In this document: piece after piece, positions 24,931 to 38,190 of the stretch
Layout: the number at the start of each line of letters is the position of its first letter
Numbering within the stretch: position 1 is the first letter of the stretch
Source: Fasciolopsis buskii
Taxonomy: Eukaryota > Platyhelminthes > Trematoda > Plagiorchiida > Fasciolidae
Direction: 5' to 3'
DNA: 64,000 bases
Assembly: GCA_008360955.1 (NCBI GenBank)
Contig: LUCM01006158.1
Span: 159,402 to 223,401, forward strand
Notes under the pieces: model-generated
Told to the model about the DNA's origin: nothing
Databases searched by the model: none
What the model saw: the letters and a program-made list of their open reading frames with translations, nothing else
Program-made: the position numbers and the translations under genes

Positions 24931-27900
24931 ATGTCACCAATGCATCATCGGTGATTATTCTCCGAAACTGGGAACCTGGCCCTTTAAATATCATATCTGT
25001 GAAATCACAATATACATTCGTTGCCCGAAATTCGACATTTGTTCATTAACACAAGCTGATTAAAAGCATTCCATTCTTGAGAATCCCGGTTAAAACGTAT
25101 AAACAATTCCGTCTCCAAAACGTTCTTTACTAGAGAAATAAGTGCAGTGACATGATATTTAAAGGCTTTACAGAACTTTCTTTATATCTTTTCCCGGGCG
25201 CCCAGTTTCCCGGAGACCTTCCAGTTCAAACTGTCCTGGCTCAATGATCCTCCGATATCAATCTGCCGCGCCGGTTTTACTGCACTCGTGTTTGACTAAT
25301 CACTCAGATATCTTCGTTTATTCTGATGTGCTTTATGGCCGGTCCCCTAAACAGGGCTCTGTCTCGCGCTAATGCTGGCAAGCATAGACCGATGTAACGT
25401 CCGACTAATGGCCACTCAAAATTTCCCTATGGTGATGATCGATGGCTGCTTAGGATTGAGGTAATACAGTTCCGGGGAAGCCTTAATAACATCTTACACA
25501 ATACGCATACGTATAATATTAAGTAAGTCTAATTTCAAACAAGCAGATAGACACATATCAGTATGATTTACTAGAAAAACATAGTGTCAGCCTCATGACT
25601 TTTCCCTTGTCGTTTTTAGTTTTTCTTCTCGGTTGTATTGTATGAGGAAGTTACCAACTCATAATAAACTTGGAGATGCAGTAAGCGTTCCTGTACAGTG
25701 ATTTTCGATGGTGAAACAAATATGGACGTTAGATTCACGAAAAACATTATTCTGCAGTTGTTGCCGGTTAAATGTTTCCGTTTATATCGCATCGTACCGT
25801 GAAGGAATCTTAGCGACCAAATTGACGAAAATGGCCACTTTCCAAGAAAATAGCAAGTACATGTGATAAATTCATGTTCGAATCGCAAGACGAATAGTTG
25901 GAAGATTTTTGCTGATTAAGCAAGGCTAATCATTAGGAAAAGTAGACACGAAGCACGAAAGTATGGATTTCTATTATCATTAATATGCTTCCCGCAAGGA
26001 TTCATCATAACACATGCTCCTATCTATTTATATGAGATTCAGGCAACAGTGTAACAAAGGAGAGGACGGTTATGGGGATGGCTGAATGGGGGACCACCGG
26101 GTGCGCATACGTGATGAGCACGAATAACCGTGGAACCAATCATGTGCTTTCATTTATTTGTGTGCAAAATATGTTACCGATGACAAAGGTTTGGTTTTAC
26201 AATTTTTTTTCGTTCTTCAATGGTGTTCTCATGATCAGAAAAGTATGGATCCATAATCAATGTTTTCTTACGCATTGTACGTGTACAAATGTTTCATTTT
26301 GTATGATTTCTTTCGCTTGCCGTATCGTACGTGCGCAAAGTTGCCCTTGCCTGTCTGCCGTTCTCCTTGTGTTCGTATGTAACAGAATGTCACACGCTAG
26401 TTATCGTATGACCATGTCCGTGCCGCGTTCGAAGCAGTGCATACACAATTCGATTTGCAATGTCCACCCAATCACGTACTTCCTCTCCAGTAAGGAAACT
26501 AAGAGTGTTTTATTGCGGCTACGTGAGACCTGAACATGTAAGAAAAGCGAATACAGACCAATGAAATAATTCACCATGCGAGCATCAAATTGTCGGAGAA
26601 CTGTGTAACTGCTTGGTTCTCATCTTGAATGAATACCCACCGATTCCAAAAAGGAAAATGCGCACCGGAGTGAAAAACAATGAGGCGATCACGATTCTCA
26701 CTAGGCTAATATGGGCTAGTTTTTAAAACACTTGCAAAGCTGACTTCAAGTGAACTGTTCACAGGGGGCCCAGGTAGCCTAATCACCTTTTGTTTCGGCT
26801 GTCAGTCAGTTTTCGGGTTGATGAATGCTGATCAGCATTTATCCAAAACTGGTATTTCACTCCTGACCGATTCCATGTAAATATCCTGATCGACTTACTC
26901 TAGGATGTGCGCATGCAATCCCAAAATTAATCGCGTAATTCGAAATGGAATAATCGATCTTTAAACCGGCCCTTCATCCCGTTCTGTAGGTTTGAATGCT
27001 GTGAAATGTCACAATGCCTAAATTTCGTGACCGCACAAATGATTAAGTGACAATAGATTTGGCAGTTTTTTATTAGTCCATTGCAGACATCGATTAAGTG
27101 CTCACTTTAAAATAATTTTGATAGTTGCGTCCCAGCGACTCGGTCGAGGTTCGTGCGCGTCAGCGAAGTATTTTGCAAAGTTTGAGAACTCTCGAGTTTC
27201 ATCCCCAAATCGCACATTCAGTTCGTACTGTGTTCGGATAAATTCGTAAGTTTAAAACCAATTCAGTTATTTCACATTCGATTTAATGTCTCTCAGTAGG
27301 TTTCCTTCTGATTCATTGAAAATGAATTTGTGTTTACCAGTAAAGCACATCTTTGGATGAATCAGTTTATCCAGAATTGCAATTGTCGTACCAGGATAAT
27401 CAGCCGCCATGTTGTTATCGGTAGCTTCATTTTCAAAGCCCGTTCTGATGTCTCACATCTTGGACAGAGGAAACTTGTAATGTCTGCATTTCATTCGTCC
27501 TACACGCGCAAAGTTCAAGCCTCAGTAATTCTGTTTTGCCCTACCACTTGTTGGTTGGCGAAAAATAATTTTTAGAACCAAGAACTAATCATCTTGAACA
27601 CAATTCTTTTTCTATATATAGAGCTCAAAATTACTTGGCTGACTGCCGTTCGATGTCCATCGTTCATGCACAAACTTCGTGTCATCCGGTCAACCGTAAA
27701 CTTGCGAAGCACCAGACTCGAGTTTTACAAGTAGTACGGAGCTCACTGGTGATGCATATCCGCCAACACATCTTGGGTTGGAAACCGTGACTTTCATTTG
27801 TAACTAATCGAAATTGTATGTAGGTTAAATTATCAATTCCCCAAATTTTAGGTAAGAGGGCTGAAAATAAACTCGTTTTGGGTGAAAAATGAACCTAGTG

Positions 27901-29682
27901 AATAAACTTAACTGCCGCCAAACTGAAGGCACTTCTAACAGCAGTAAGATTATGACGGGACGAAAGTCTCCATGGAGTTTTCTCTAATTACGAGTCTCCG
28001 GTTCCCATTTATCATCCAAAACTTGAGTTGAAATGACATTTTTCTAAACGCTGTCAGTGATGTTATTCAACCTAGACCAACAAATTTTCATGTCTCGGTT
28101 CTATAGTTTTCTCGTGGTGTCACAATTGGGCATGCATGGACCAAGCAAGTGATTTTAGTTGTTCCTTGACTGTGGCTCGTAGGACACCTCGGAAGGTTTC
28201 AAACAGTAACCACAAAGCGGTAAAAGACAAACGAAACCAGCGTAAATTCTGCGGTGGTCTGTCTGTAACTTTTCAGCATTTTCCCCAAAGCTATTGGGAT
28301 GGAGTTGCTTTTTAGGTTCATAGATGAAAATTTCACATGCAGTATCGGTTGTCTTCGTTGTTCTTCATATGCGAAGTTTAACGATCTCCGATTCGTTGAC
28401 GGAAGACTGTTCTAGCTCATAGTTCAGCCAACAGTCGGCCTGCTTTTGTATCGTTGCTTGATCAAACCTGTTATTTTTTTCTTAATATTTAATCTTTGAT
28501 CTACTCGTGCAGTCGGAAGACCGAAGAATTCGGAGCAAGACAAAAGTGCTTTCATTATTTGATTGGTTTTATTAAGTGAAGCATTTGGAAATAACATTAT
28601 TGAAGAGAATGTGAAATCATGCATCCTGCAATAATACAAATAAATCCGTCACTGAGCGAATGACTACGACGATTTGCACTCCTGTTACCATTCATCGTCA
28701 GTGATAACATGCTCGAAATGGAACGAGAATTCGAAACGGATGACTGTGTGCCAAACATCCACGCCAGCTAGCTGATCTCACGCTGCTTGTGAGAATAGTA
28801 TTCAGCGTTGCTCTTTCACTCAGCCATGGCTATGAAATCCGTCGTGCGCTGGAATGTGCTTAAGATGTCGGCAATCATTGCGCTGCAGAACATCATCCAG
28901 AACATTTAATCTTGTCTTGTGAAACTTCTGAATAATTCAAATGCTTCTAGCGCATCAAATTCATTTCCATGAAAATTGATCATAGAAATAATCAATGGCG
29001 GGAATGTCACTGGATGACTGACCTCTTTTTTGTTAAACTCCTGAATGCAAACATCTTATTTTCACAGTTTGAACTGACCAGCTCAAATGGTCGTCAATAA
29101 ATCAATATCGCATTACTTTCTGATATGCACCCATTACTTGTTATCAGATGCGTAGTTTGGAACATTTGGACTGGATTCTTATCTCCGAGATCGCGTGGAG
29201 TATCACGGTGCAGAAATAGAAAATTCACCAATCGATGGTATTACAGAAATTGTCCTTTTCCGAGAGATTACGGAAGGCTGGTTGAAGATAACTCCAATAC
29301 GTCAAATAGCCATCAAAATGCCTCACATTGGAATATAGTCTGCTCGCAATAAACGAAAGAACATAGCCCACAATCAACGTTATCTTCCGTTTAATGTTGT
29401 CCCCAAAACTCTCGCTGTCAAACTTCCGAATAATTCGGTTCGATCTGTGAAAGCCACCTTGGTTGCTTCGCGTACGTTCCCACGACAATGTATTCACGAC
29501 TTTACAGGCACACTATATCTACTAACAACGCTGTGTTATTCGCATCATATCATTCACAATATCCCACTTTCTTTAATGAACTTTGTTTGACCGCAGTTGA
29601 AATGTCGTGAAGTTGTGGTAACAAGATTGACGGAAATTGCTTGTTCAACGCTGTTGCTTTTGTTGTTATTCTTGTAACGCAG
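24931..29682. other. no gene recognised, probable intron or intergenic DNA
   Basis: A 153-codon plus frame at 26072-26533 and several shorter ones show no motif and odd Cys/Ser/Val-rich composition. At 27849-27850 a pyrimidine-containing tract ends in AG directly followed by GTAAGA; this is discussed in the findings. Confidence 0.4.
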
Positions 29683-29715
29683 AAATACTCCAAAAGCTGA
29701 CAAAATTAGTTTATT
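29683..29715 (+). CDS. candidate 33-nt micro-exon
   Basis: It has an excellent acceptor (TGTTGTTATTCTTGTAACGCAG) and a consensus GTAAGT donor. The frame entering with one base reads NTPKADKISL and leaves with two bases. Joined to 29881 these complete a Leu codon and stay open. The intron between them is only 165 nt. Confidence 0.42.
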
Positions 29716-29880
29716 GTAAGTGGAACTGTATTTGACCCCGCGATGATCAGTTTCTCACACAGAAACTATCGACTGATGATAGGTATTTCATCAAGTTACA
29801 GGAGAGGTCACAATCACATACTTCGAAGATGAATTGCGCAAAGCGGTGTGAAAAGCACTCGGATTTTCTACATTTTCCAG

Positions 29881-30019
29881 GGCATCAAGGTACCAAGCGT
29901 GCAGAAATTTTGGTGCGTTAGTCACCGGGCGCATCAGCACATTGGTAACGAGGACTGTTTCGTTTCGTATTCGAGAGAGTCCGACGACAGAAGAATTCGT
30001 TGACGCACATTCACAATCG
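29881..30019 (+). CDS. candidate internal exon (139 nt)
   Basis: A strong acceptor (GGATTTTCTACATTTTCCAG) opens a 46-codon frame reading ASRYQACRNFGALVTGRIST, then VTRTVSFRIRESPTTEEF and VDAHSQS. It ends on a codon boundary at a GTATGA donor. Its entry phase matches 29683-29715 and its exit phase matches 30660-30762. Mixed charged and hydrophobic composition suggests a folded domain. I do not recognise the family. Confidence 0.48.
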
Positions 30020-30659
30020 GTATGAATGCGTCCGCATAGTCAAGAAGTGCAAGGAACATAATTTTTGGGACTTTTTACTCATATTTGGCATACTTTGAAA
30101 ACCATTCTACACTACGGTACATTGTGGTTTCTCTAAAAAACATACGAAGGCAAAGACCTCTGGCATTTTATACCACTTCTTCGGTAGAGTTTAGACAGTT
30201 GGCATTAGGTTTATTGCTAAATTTCTTGATATTACGGTGCCACAGTCACAAGCTGAGGGAATCGTTCTTGTGCATCGCTCCGCAAACACCATGCGGAACA
30301 CTAATCGAGCTGAACCAGTTTTCGGGAAGTTGGAATAATATGACATTTATTTAGAATACTATTCATAGCTTTTGTCGCGAAAGCATCAACATGGGTCGCC
30401 CAATGGTTCAGAATTGCGGCTCAGCTCATTACAAATTCTTCAATTCCGCTAACGGCATTATGACCTAGGTAGACACAGTCCTTCAAAATAACCCATTTGA
30501 ATTATTATCAGTCACAAGCGAACTTCGAGGCTGGTGCAATAAAAGGATTTGTCATTTTCTTTTATCGTGCTCTCGTGCAACCAAAATGCGAGAGAAATGC
30601 TACTTGTCCAATAGCGTTTCGAACATTGGCGATACCAATCATCTCGAATGTCATTTCAG

Positions 30660-30762
30660 CGGGTCACAAGACACAACGAACCTCTCCAAATTGTTCATCA
30701 GTGGCGCGATAAATCAACCGTCGCCGACCAACTGTTTCGGTTGCGAATACTTTCACCTGGCA
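30660..30762 (+). CDS. candidate internal exon (103 nt)
   Basis: A good acceptor (CTCGAATGTCATTTCAG) is followed in phase by RVTRHNEPLQIVHQWRDKST and VADQLFRLRILSPG, then a GTAAAT donor. It starts on a codon boundary, as 29881-30019 requires, and leaves with one base. Two other frames over the same DNA are also long, which lowers certainty about the frame. The segment looks helical. Confidence 0.42.
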
Positions 30763-31054
30763 GTAAATCACCTGACAGAATCTGCCGTAGCTCAAGTCAC
30801 GTGTTTATTCTGTTATGGACATAGGAGGTGATTATTCTCAAATGGAACGGAACCAGAAGTTCCGTCATTGTACAGAACCATGTGTCACGTTTGTGTCACA
30901 TTCAGTCTTTGTTCTAACAAGTCAAAATTTCTTCTCCAGTCAATTCAGTTCAGTTTGCTTCAACTCCACGCCCAAATGCCACCTATTTCCGAAGAGCTTT
31001 AGACAAAACTATGAATGCTCAGCCTCTACCCACAGTCTTTTATTCTCCACGCAG

Positions 31055-31084
31055 GTTCCCCAACAATCGATTCGGGCGAGATCA
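31055..31084 (+). CDS. candidate 30-nt micro-exon
   Basis: This has one of the strongest acceptors in the window (CAGTCTTTTATTCTCCACGCAG) and a GTAAGG donor 30 nt later. The frame that fits 30660-30762 reads SPTIDSGEI, a Ser-rich linker. Alternatively the exon is not spliced at 31085. In that case it continues in another frame for 54 codons (QQSIRARSVRSNNVAKSF onward) to a TAA at 31219 as a terminal exon. Confidence 0.35.
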
Positions 31085-31339
31085 GTAAGGTCAAACAATG
31101 TAGCAAAATCTTTTCTTGAAAAGTTTGATGTTAAAAGCTGCATAAGCAAGTGTGCAAGTTTATGTGGTATACCCCGGATGTCCTTCGTAATTCAAGCAAT
31201 CGAAGACAGATTAGAATAAAATTTTTATTTACTTTCAGTCCTTTACCAGACAGAAGACTTTTGAATTACTTTTCAACCTTTCTTTGAGTATTCGTGTCTT
31301 CAACAGGAATAAATGCTATTGTACTTCTTGTCGATCTAT

Positions 31340-31432
31340 AATCAGCGGTGGTCGGGGAATAAAGTCTTGACGTTTGGACATGAAGGGCTGTAGCATGTTT
31401 CCTTAATCGTGGTCCACTTGCCCAAAGGAAAG
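31340..31432 (+). mobile_element. probable degenerate SINE head
   Basis: The stretch resembles the tRNA-like head of the two SINE copies. It has TCAGCGGTGGTCGGGGAATA, then TTGACGTTTGGACATGAAGG and a CCACTTG-like body start. The B box and tail are not preserved. Similarity was judged by eye to 18665-18760. Confidence 0.4.
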
Positions 31433-31439
31433 AGATCAA

Positions 31440-34400
31440 AAAATCTATCTTTACCGGATCTTCGTAACCAATTCACATGAAAACTTCTAGATTCTGCTCC
31501 CTATGCTGTTAAGTCAGCTTTTGGAAGACTAATCATATCCGTCTCAGCCGATCAGTGTATGGCTTGCTGAGAGGTCCCTCTCCATCCTCATGTTTAACTA
31601 TTTCTGTGTGCTTGTTGAGTTCCCGTCGGCATTTGCTAAACATATCACAGTACCCATTCTTTTATGATCTAGTTCTGAAACTGATCTGTCGGCCGAAATG
31701 CATGAAATGTCACCAATGGTCCGACAGCTTGTGTCGGTGTGTTTACATTGCTTTACACTCGCTGGGTGGAGTGTCGAGAAAACATAAAAGGTATCGAAAA
31801 AACTGTTTCAACAAGTAAAAGATTTCAACATAACACAAACGGTGTGTCATATCACGGTTACAACCCCGGGCGAATGTTAGGAGAGGACAAAAAGCCATCG
31901 AATAACAGTCTCCGAAATGGTTATATTAGGAATCAGATCATTCTTTCACTTAATCCAAAAGAGCTCTCATTACTGTCACCAGTTTGTCCTGACAATTCAT
32001 AGAAAACAGTGACCGCTGGTTGATGTTATAGCTGGTTGCTTACCGCGGACAACCGAATATTGTCGAGCAACGAAATTGTGATTACGAATGAGGAAGAGTT
32101 TTGCAACAGAAAGTCTTTTGTACTGCATCGAAGAAACCGTGGACCGTGTGATGTGTTGTTTGAAGCTTTAAAAAATGAAAACAACGTAATCGTGTGTGCT
32201 TTTAGTTGGTCATCATTTTCATTATTTTGGTTCACTTTTTCAGGGCGTTTCCAATCAAACTTGCCTTGAAATGGCTACCTAAGTTAGTCGAAACGTCGGC
32301 TCATCACGAATATTCCGACCGTGCTGTTTCCATATTTTGAAAACCATAAATTAGCAAAACTTTTCATTGTGGTCATAAGAAAACAGAACTGGTCGGAACC
32401 GGTTACAAATGGGGCTGAGTTGGGACTCTTGCGCCGGCTACTATCAACACTAATAATAATATTATTGATAAGCGTCATCACCATACTAATAATAAAAATG
32501 AAGCCATAGTTATTCAGGATGGTTTACGTTTGTCCACTGGGGAAGTAATAGGGGGACAAATGGCGCAGTTTGTCCGAAAAACCGGAAACAAACATGAGAT
32601 GATGAAATTCTATAGAATTACAGGTCCATGCCTTCGGTGAGATGGCAAGCAATTAGAACATGTTGATGAACTGATGAGTAGATGAGAATACGCATTTGGG
32701 CCCCCCAGTGCAAAGTAGCCAGTGGAACTTGGAAAGGACCAGGGGTGTTGTACATTTGCACCAGCGAAACAACTTCTTGGTTTCTAAAATAGTTTCGGTA
32801 GCGTCAAACGCAGAACGGCTGACTGTGCAACAGTATTCCTCGGGTGCGAGAAAGGAATTCAGATCAGGTGGTGATTCAATAACCGCTATCATGCAAATTG
32901 TATCCTTGTTTTTGGAAGCAAAAACGTTTCATTCACTACTTGATTGGTTTTGCAAAATTGACTGTAGGTTATCCGTCATGTATCGGACGTTTGTTTTTTT
33001 TAGATTTTTAATGACGAAAGTCATGCGTTTGTTCACAGGTAAGTGGGCAAGTTATAAAACGTGAAATGAGTTGGCTAGTTGATCTTGAATATTTTTTTGT
33101 GAACAGAATACCCAGTTTTTCGATTTCGTTCCACCCAACGTGCCCTAGTAAGATTCCCAAAATGAAAGCCCATTTGTTAGGATTATTCTTCAACAGATAG
33201 AAGCGTTGCAACTTGATATCGGTGTCGGTGCTGTTGCCCTCGATGAGTGCTACATTTTTGTGGTCGATTATTGATCACAGTTTGGAAACAGATGGAGAGG
33301 TATTAGAACATATTCTAATGGATGTGAAAATTATATCTCCAGTAATCTGATTGTTTATATTAACTGTATCGTGTACCGTTCGTGTTTTGCCGCCAGTGAC
33401 AGCCAAGGATTTTAAGAATGTCCTTGTCACGCACGTGCTTGCCTAAACGTTTTTGGTTTCCAAGACACACTGTGGTTTTCCTCACTTCAATGTCACTTAT
33501 TCACTCAATGTTTTAACCTATCATCAAAGACCAAATGAACGCGAAAATAACTGCCCGATTATCTAATTTGCAGCTAAAATGAACTTACCGATTTGAAGAT
33601 ATTTTGTGATGCACCAACGGGCAGGCAAGTATTACTTTAATGATTGGATGGGGACGTCTGAAGCACAATATTTTGGCACTGTTTTTGTTTGGCAGTCATT
33701 TGCCAAATTCGGGGATTTCTAAAACAGTTATGCAGTTGAAAGCCGAAGTCCGACCCTGAAGTCGAAGAACTCATACATGATCTAAGTGTAGTTTCTGGCA
33801 GCTAATCACATTACTTTCTAATCGGAACTTATAATGAGCACACATAGGTTATTGACGGACAGTTAGAAGCAACAAGATCTTTCGAACCAACCATTTTTTT
33901 TCTCTCGTAACGCTAAAATCGTGTGCTTCTCGACTTCTGGCTTCAACGTTTAACCTTATCACGATTTTTGTGGGCTCTGTAAAGACGCTCGTTTTGTTGA
34001 AATGTGGCTAGAATAAGGTCATCTGTCACGTAAAAATAAAATTATCACCAACACGTTCCTTTTTTTGGAAATGGTTTTCGAAAATGTACCGAGCATAGAC
34101 ATGCTGGACGAGTTTCAGTCCTCAGACTTCATTTCATAAATACACCTCGTGTCCACAGTTCATATCCTGGGCAATATCGGTCATGCAGTTTCTTTTTCTC
34201 TTGATGGAAGAACCCGCATAACAACATTTACTTTTCCTGACCACGGTCACACGTTCGGACTCTTTCTTCTTTTCATTTTTCTGTAGATTTTCCGTGACAG
34301 CGTTTTGTCTGTACTTGTCAATCGCATACCTCTTTTCTCAGGAATGAATCCTCACTTTCGTCACTCGACTTTGTAGTTTTCCAAGGGGCCATTCCTATCG

Positions 34401-35799
34401 ATTGCTCTGTACGTTGTCAACCCTCTTATCACTGATCGCAATTACACCCTGATCAAAACTGACGGAAGCCATGTTCATGTGCAAATGAATATGAACCAAT
34501 TTAATGATTGGTGCTTCTCTCAGCCTCCATAATTGAAATTTCTCATGTGTTAGTAATCACTTTGCCCTCAGTGTACTTTTCAACTCAGATTTTCATAGTG
34601 ATCTCGTTCTTTTGTCTGTGAATAACAAAGAAATTAAATCGATTTTTCTGTCCGTTCCCATGGAGCACTTTTACAATGACCTTAAGTTCGGATCCAACAT
34701 GTCACATTAATGTTCCATAGAGTATAAAACTACCATCTAAGCATTCTTACTATCGTTTATCATTGATTTCTGGTCTTCGGAATAAAATAAAAACAACACG
34801 CATGCTCTTAGTACCCTAAGATTGATTCCAATTCACGATGAAGCTAACTGAGATAGACTCTCAGGTTTAACTGTCCAGATAATATTGCAATGCTCGTTGA
34901 CTGATTTCCGAATTACTGTTCCAGAACTGAGTGCGGTTCGCTAATGTATTAAACTGTCTGTCATCCAGCAGTAGTTACTCGGTATTTCTCGTGGCTTCTC
35001 AGCCTACACTGTTTTTTATAATGGGATTCTTTCCCAGTCGGACATCGGTACACATTGTCTTGCTCGTTTAAAAGCGGATAACAGCCTGGAAATAAGTGGT
35101 CTTAGAAGTCGTTTAGTTATTACTACAAAGGCAGTTTTAATGGGTCTTTATTTCATTTTGTTATATCGTTGTTTTCTGTCCAAATCAAAACAGAAACATA
35201 GAAGCATAGATTGATTTGGCCAACATGAAGTAAATTCCTTTGTTTTGATATTTTTAGCCCACTAGCGCCAAGCGCGCGTAATTTGGGGATCGTTTCGTTT
35301 ATAAAACAACTAATTATTCATCTCTTTCGGGAATACAAGCAGTAAAATTGGGAATGCATTTCCACCGGAAAAGTTGGATCAAAGCAAATCTCCCTTGTAA
35401 CTTGTCCGATCTCCGTAAATAGGCAACTGGGTATTAACCGTAAATACTTGTCACATGATTTTCAAGGGTTCACCCTTACCAGTGTTCACCAAATCTTTAA
35501 GATCTAACTAATACCAATATTAGACCGATCTTGATTTGCTGTTATCTAGAGCAGTCAATAGCATGCACAATTCAGGGAGGTTGATTGATTGCTTCGTTGC
35601 TTTGAGCGCAAAACTTAGTAATTCGGCAACATTTCTACGTATCAGCAGTAACCGTATCGACGTGCGTCAAACAGACAGATTTTTCTATCGACAGTGATAA
35701 AAATGGGAGCTTGTCGTAATTCAGCTATTTACTGTTGCTAAAGGTTCTGATAATTAGGCTTACTCATCAGAAAATTAGAATGGCTTGTCTACGGACTCT
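31440..35799. other. mostly unassigned
   Basis: An exon-like segment lies at about 32030-32180 (TTATAG acceptor; frame with RILSSNEIVITNEEEFCNRK) without a clear donor. The 32650-33064 stretch is GC-richer and open on both strands, which suggests old repeat sequence. Short TAA repeats lie near 32447-32500. The region after 33.3 kb shows nothing recognisable. Confidence 0.4.
33004..33038 (+). CDS. candidate 35-nt micro-exon
   Basis: An acceptor with a pure T tract (GTTTGTTTTTTTAG) and a perfect donor (CACAG then GTAAGT) flank 35 nt. Two frames are open: IFNDESHAFVH from a codon boundary, or FLMTKVMRLFT after one base. Neither directly fits the exit phase of 31055-31084, so at least one more exon or a different chain would be needed. 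Confidence 0.3.
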
Positions 35800-36350
35800 G
35801 AGCCTACTGGATGTTGGGTCGCCTTTCCGATCACCGAGTTGCAGGTCAAAAGAAGTGCCGCAGCGTCGCGCAGATTACGTCAATCTCCAAGCTGAGCGCG
35901 GAAGTCACACGAAGAAGTCACTCAATAGTGATCGCCGCACTCCAACTTGGAGTTCGAAATTGGAAAGTACTGGCTTTATTTTGGGGCCTACGAGCACGGT
36001 GCTCTTGCGTAGTATTTGAACATGGAATAAGGGGGCAGAATTCGGTCACCTGCGGTAACGAACGGATACGGATTACAAGTAGGCGCTGAACTGATTCCAG
36101 TCCAAGTTACGCAAGAGAACGAGTGGTATTTACAGCCCATGGGTTTACATGAAAAATTGAAGACCTCCCGACTGATGGAATATGTTTCATCGAATCGCTT
36201 TGGATGAATGTTTGGTTTTCACAAACACCCATCGCTGCGGTTTTCATTGGTTGCTTGTCTACGCGGGTCAGAGTGAAGCTGTACCGGACTGCATCATGTG
36301 ACTTGTACGTAAACTTACTAGATCAACTTTGGCTGGAGATAAAATGAATT
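35800..36350. repeat. dispersed repeat, copy 1
   Basis: The right end, about 36235-36350, is similar to 60498-60614. It shares GGTTGCTT(G/A)TCTACGC and then GCTG(T/G)ACCGGACTGCATCA, with the later sequence conserved to AAATGAATT. The left part (35800-36090) is GC-richer and carries two overlapping 92-94-codon frames without motifs. Its inclusion in the same repeat is inferred. The family was not identified. Confidence 0.5.
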
Positions 36351-36375
36351 TAAACGACTCGGTATTGCTAACTAG

Positions 36376-36522
36376 ATAGGGAAGAAATGCTTGTTGGTAG
36401 TCATGAGGACTTCGTAGAACTAAGATTGAGCCGTGGGCAGTTAAACTGTTTACATCGGCAGCACTGGATTCTGCATCAACATGCCAAAAGGCAGTACGTT
36501 CTTGATTTTATGCAACACGGAC
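36376..36522 (+). CDS. candidate internal exon (147 nt)
   Basis: The acceptor is CTCGGTATTGCTAACTAG and the donor at 36523 is a perfect GTAAGT. The 48-codon frame enters with two bases and leaves with one. It reads REEMLVGSHEDFVELRLSRG, QLNCLHRQHWILHQHAK and RQYVLDFMQHG, a charged, helix-like sequence with well-spaced hydrophobic residues. Its entry phase is compatible with 31055-31084 and its exit phase with 44695-44927, though exons may lie between. No family is assigned. Confidence 0.48.
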
Positions 36523-36524
36523 GT

Positions 36525-38190
36525 AAGTAATAAGTCAATTCACTTTTGCATTCGTTTTTTCATTGAGGTTTCGTGACATAAACTTCGGGATTTCGCCAAA
36601 AAAGGTGTTCAGGTTCATCTTATGTCATTCGCCCCAATAATCACGTGTTTATTTGTTCTGGATTTTGTTTTGATAGTTGCCTTGCCATACTTCAGTAAAT
36701 GTGTCACTACAGCTGCACGTGGACTTGCATACAGTCCAGGAAGCAGAGTACACCAGCAGATCAAGTTTACATTTACTTTTTTGCTAGATAATCTATAGGC
36801 CAGTCTTCGATGATTAGTGACTCAGCAAGAACTGTCCATTGTGAACTGGATTGAGATGAATGGCTGGAAATGGGCCAACCTACTGATGGCCGGCAGGCTA
36901 TAACGTCTGGCCATCTAAGATATTTTCCATTTCAGTGACACTTTATACTGTTTTGCCGAGATCAACAATTAAACATTATGCTGAAAGACATTGTTTCTGA
37001 TATGTGGTGAACGTCACATAACTCGGACACATCGAGCTCCGTATCGGAGAGGTTCAGGTAATGAATCCAGTAGGATCACCGTGCATGGCGTGTTTAAGCA
37101 GGTTGCGCCACTTTTTGATAAACATGTGACTTAGAATCAAACTGTTGCATATTACACAGTCATCATCCGCAAGTATCCACATAGAATACAAAACATCTGT
37201 AAGCGGATGCACCACAACTTACATCACGTGAACTAGTGACGACTGAATAGCTGTCCACCATCAATTTTTACAGTGGATCGATTCGTTAACAGAAAGACGG
37301 TTGACGTCCTTCACTCGGGATCCATACGAATGCATCGAGTGACTGGAGCCGTGTTTTCTGAACTGTGAGTGGTTCCCCGCGTGTCACGTGACGGTGCCGG
37401 ATGTGTGGCTCTATTTCAATTCGAATTGATGTACAGAGTTTGAAACGTTGGATTCCACTATTCGGAACGCACACATACAAACGGATGAATAAGTTAAGTA
37501 AGAAACGATAACATTTTTTGGATATAAATCGTTTGTGAATCCATGTGGAATTTCACACCGATAAAACAGCAGATAGTAATAGCAATAAATATTGCAACTG
37601 CGGCGTGAAAATTTTATATTTCATTTGCAGTTTTACATCACTTTATAACCTCTGCTACCGGATGTACTCGCTGCCTACAGCCGATTTACTGCTTACGTAT
37701 GTGAAACGAAAGAAAACGTCTGTGGAGCTGTATCAATTATTCTCGGAAGCACCGGAATGACGATCCGCATAATGGTGTTGGAATAAAAAGATTGATCAAC
37801 TTGTTACAAGCTTGTGTATCACTAGGGTGTGCCTATGTCCTTTCACATACTTCATACATTCGTCAACAATTGCTAGATGTGTGTGAGTGTTTGGATTTGC
37901 GTTTGTAAAAAGTTTTCGCCATTGGTGATCATGATCGACCGACCTTCCAACTATTCTACTTGACCTGACTTGTTTGCGGTTCTCGTCGACTGCTTCACAA
38001 AATTTTCTTCTTCACAACAGCCTAAACTCTCATGAAACTGACGTGATTTTTCTCGTTTTACAAAATCGGATATCGATCTGCTCAATATTTTGTTAAAAAT
38101 AAAAGCACTAGCACCCATACAAAAGATGCAATGGATTCAGAAAGTGGCTATGATTTCAGGATTGACTGCAAAACCAGTATCAGCGGTCAC
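36525..38190. other. no gene recognised
   Basis: The sequence is AT-rich. A GC-richer minus frame at 37480-37286 (with RHRHVTRGEPLTVQKT) resembles neither of its flanks and may be old repeat sequence. No splice sites support it. Confidence 0.35.

Noticed and set aside
26072..26533. 153-codon plus frame
   Set aside because: It has no motif, an unusual Cys/Ser/Val-rich composition and no splice support; chance is likely in a window this size.
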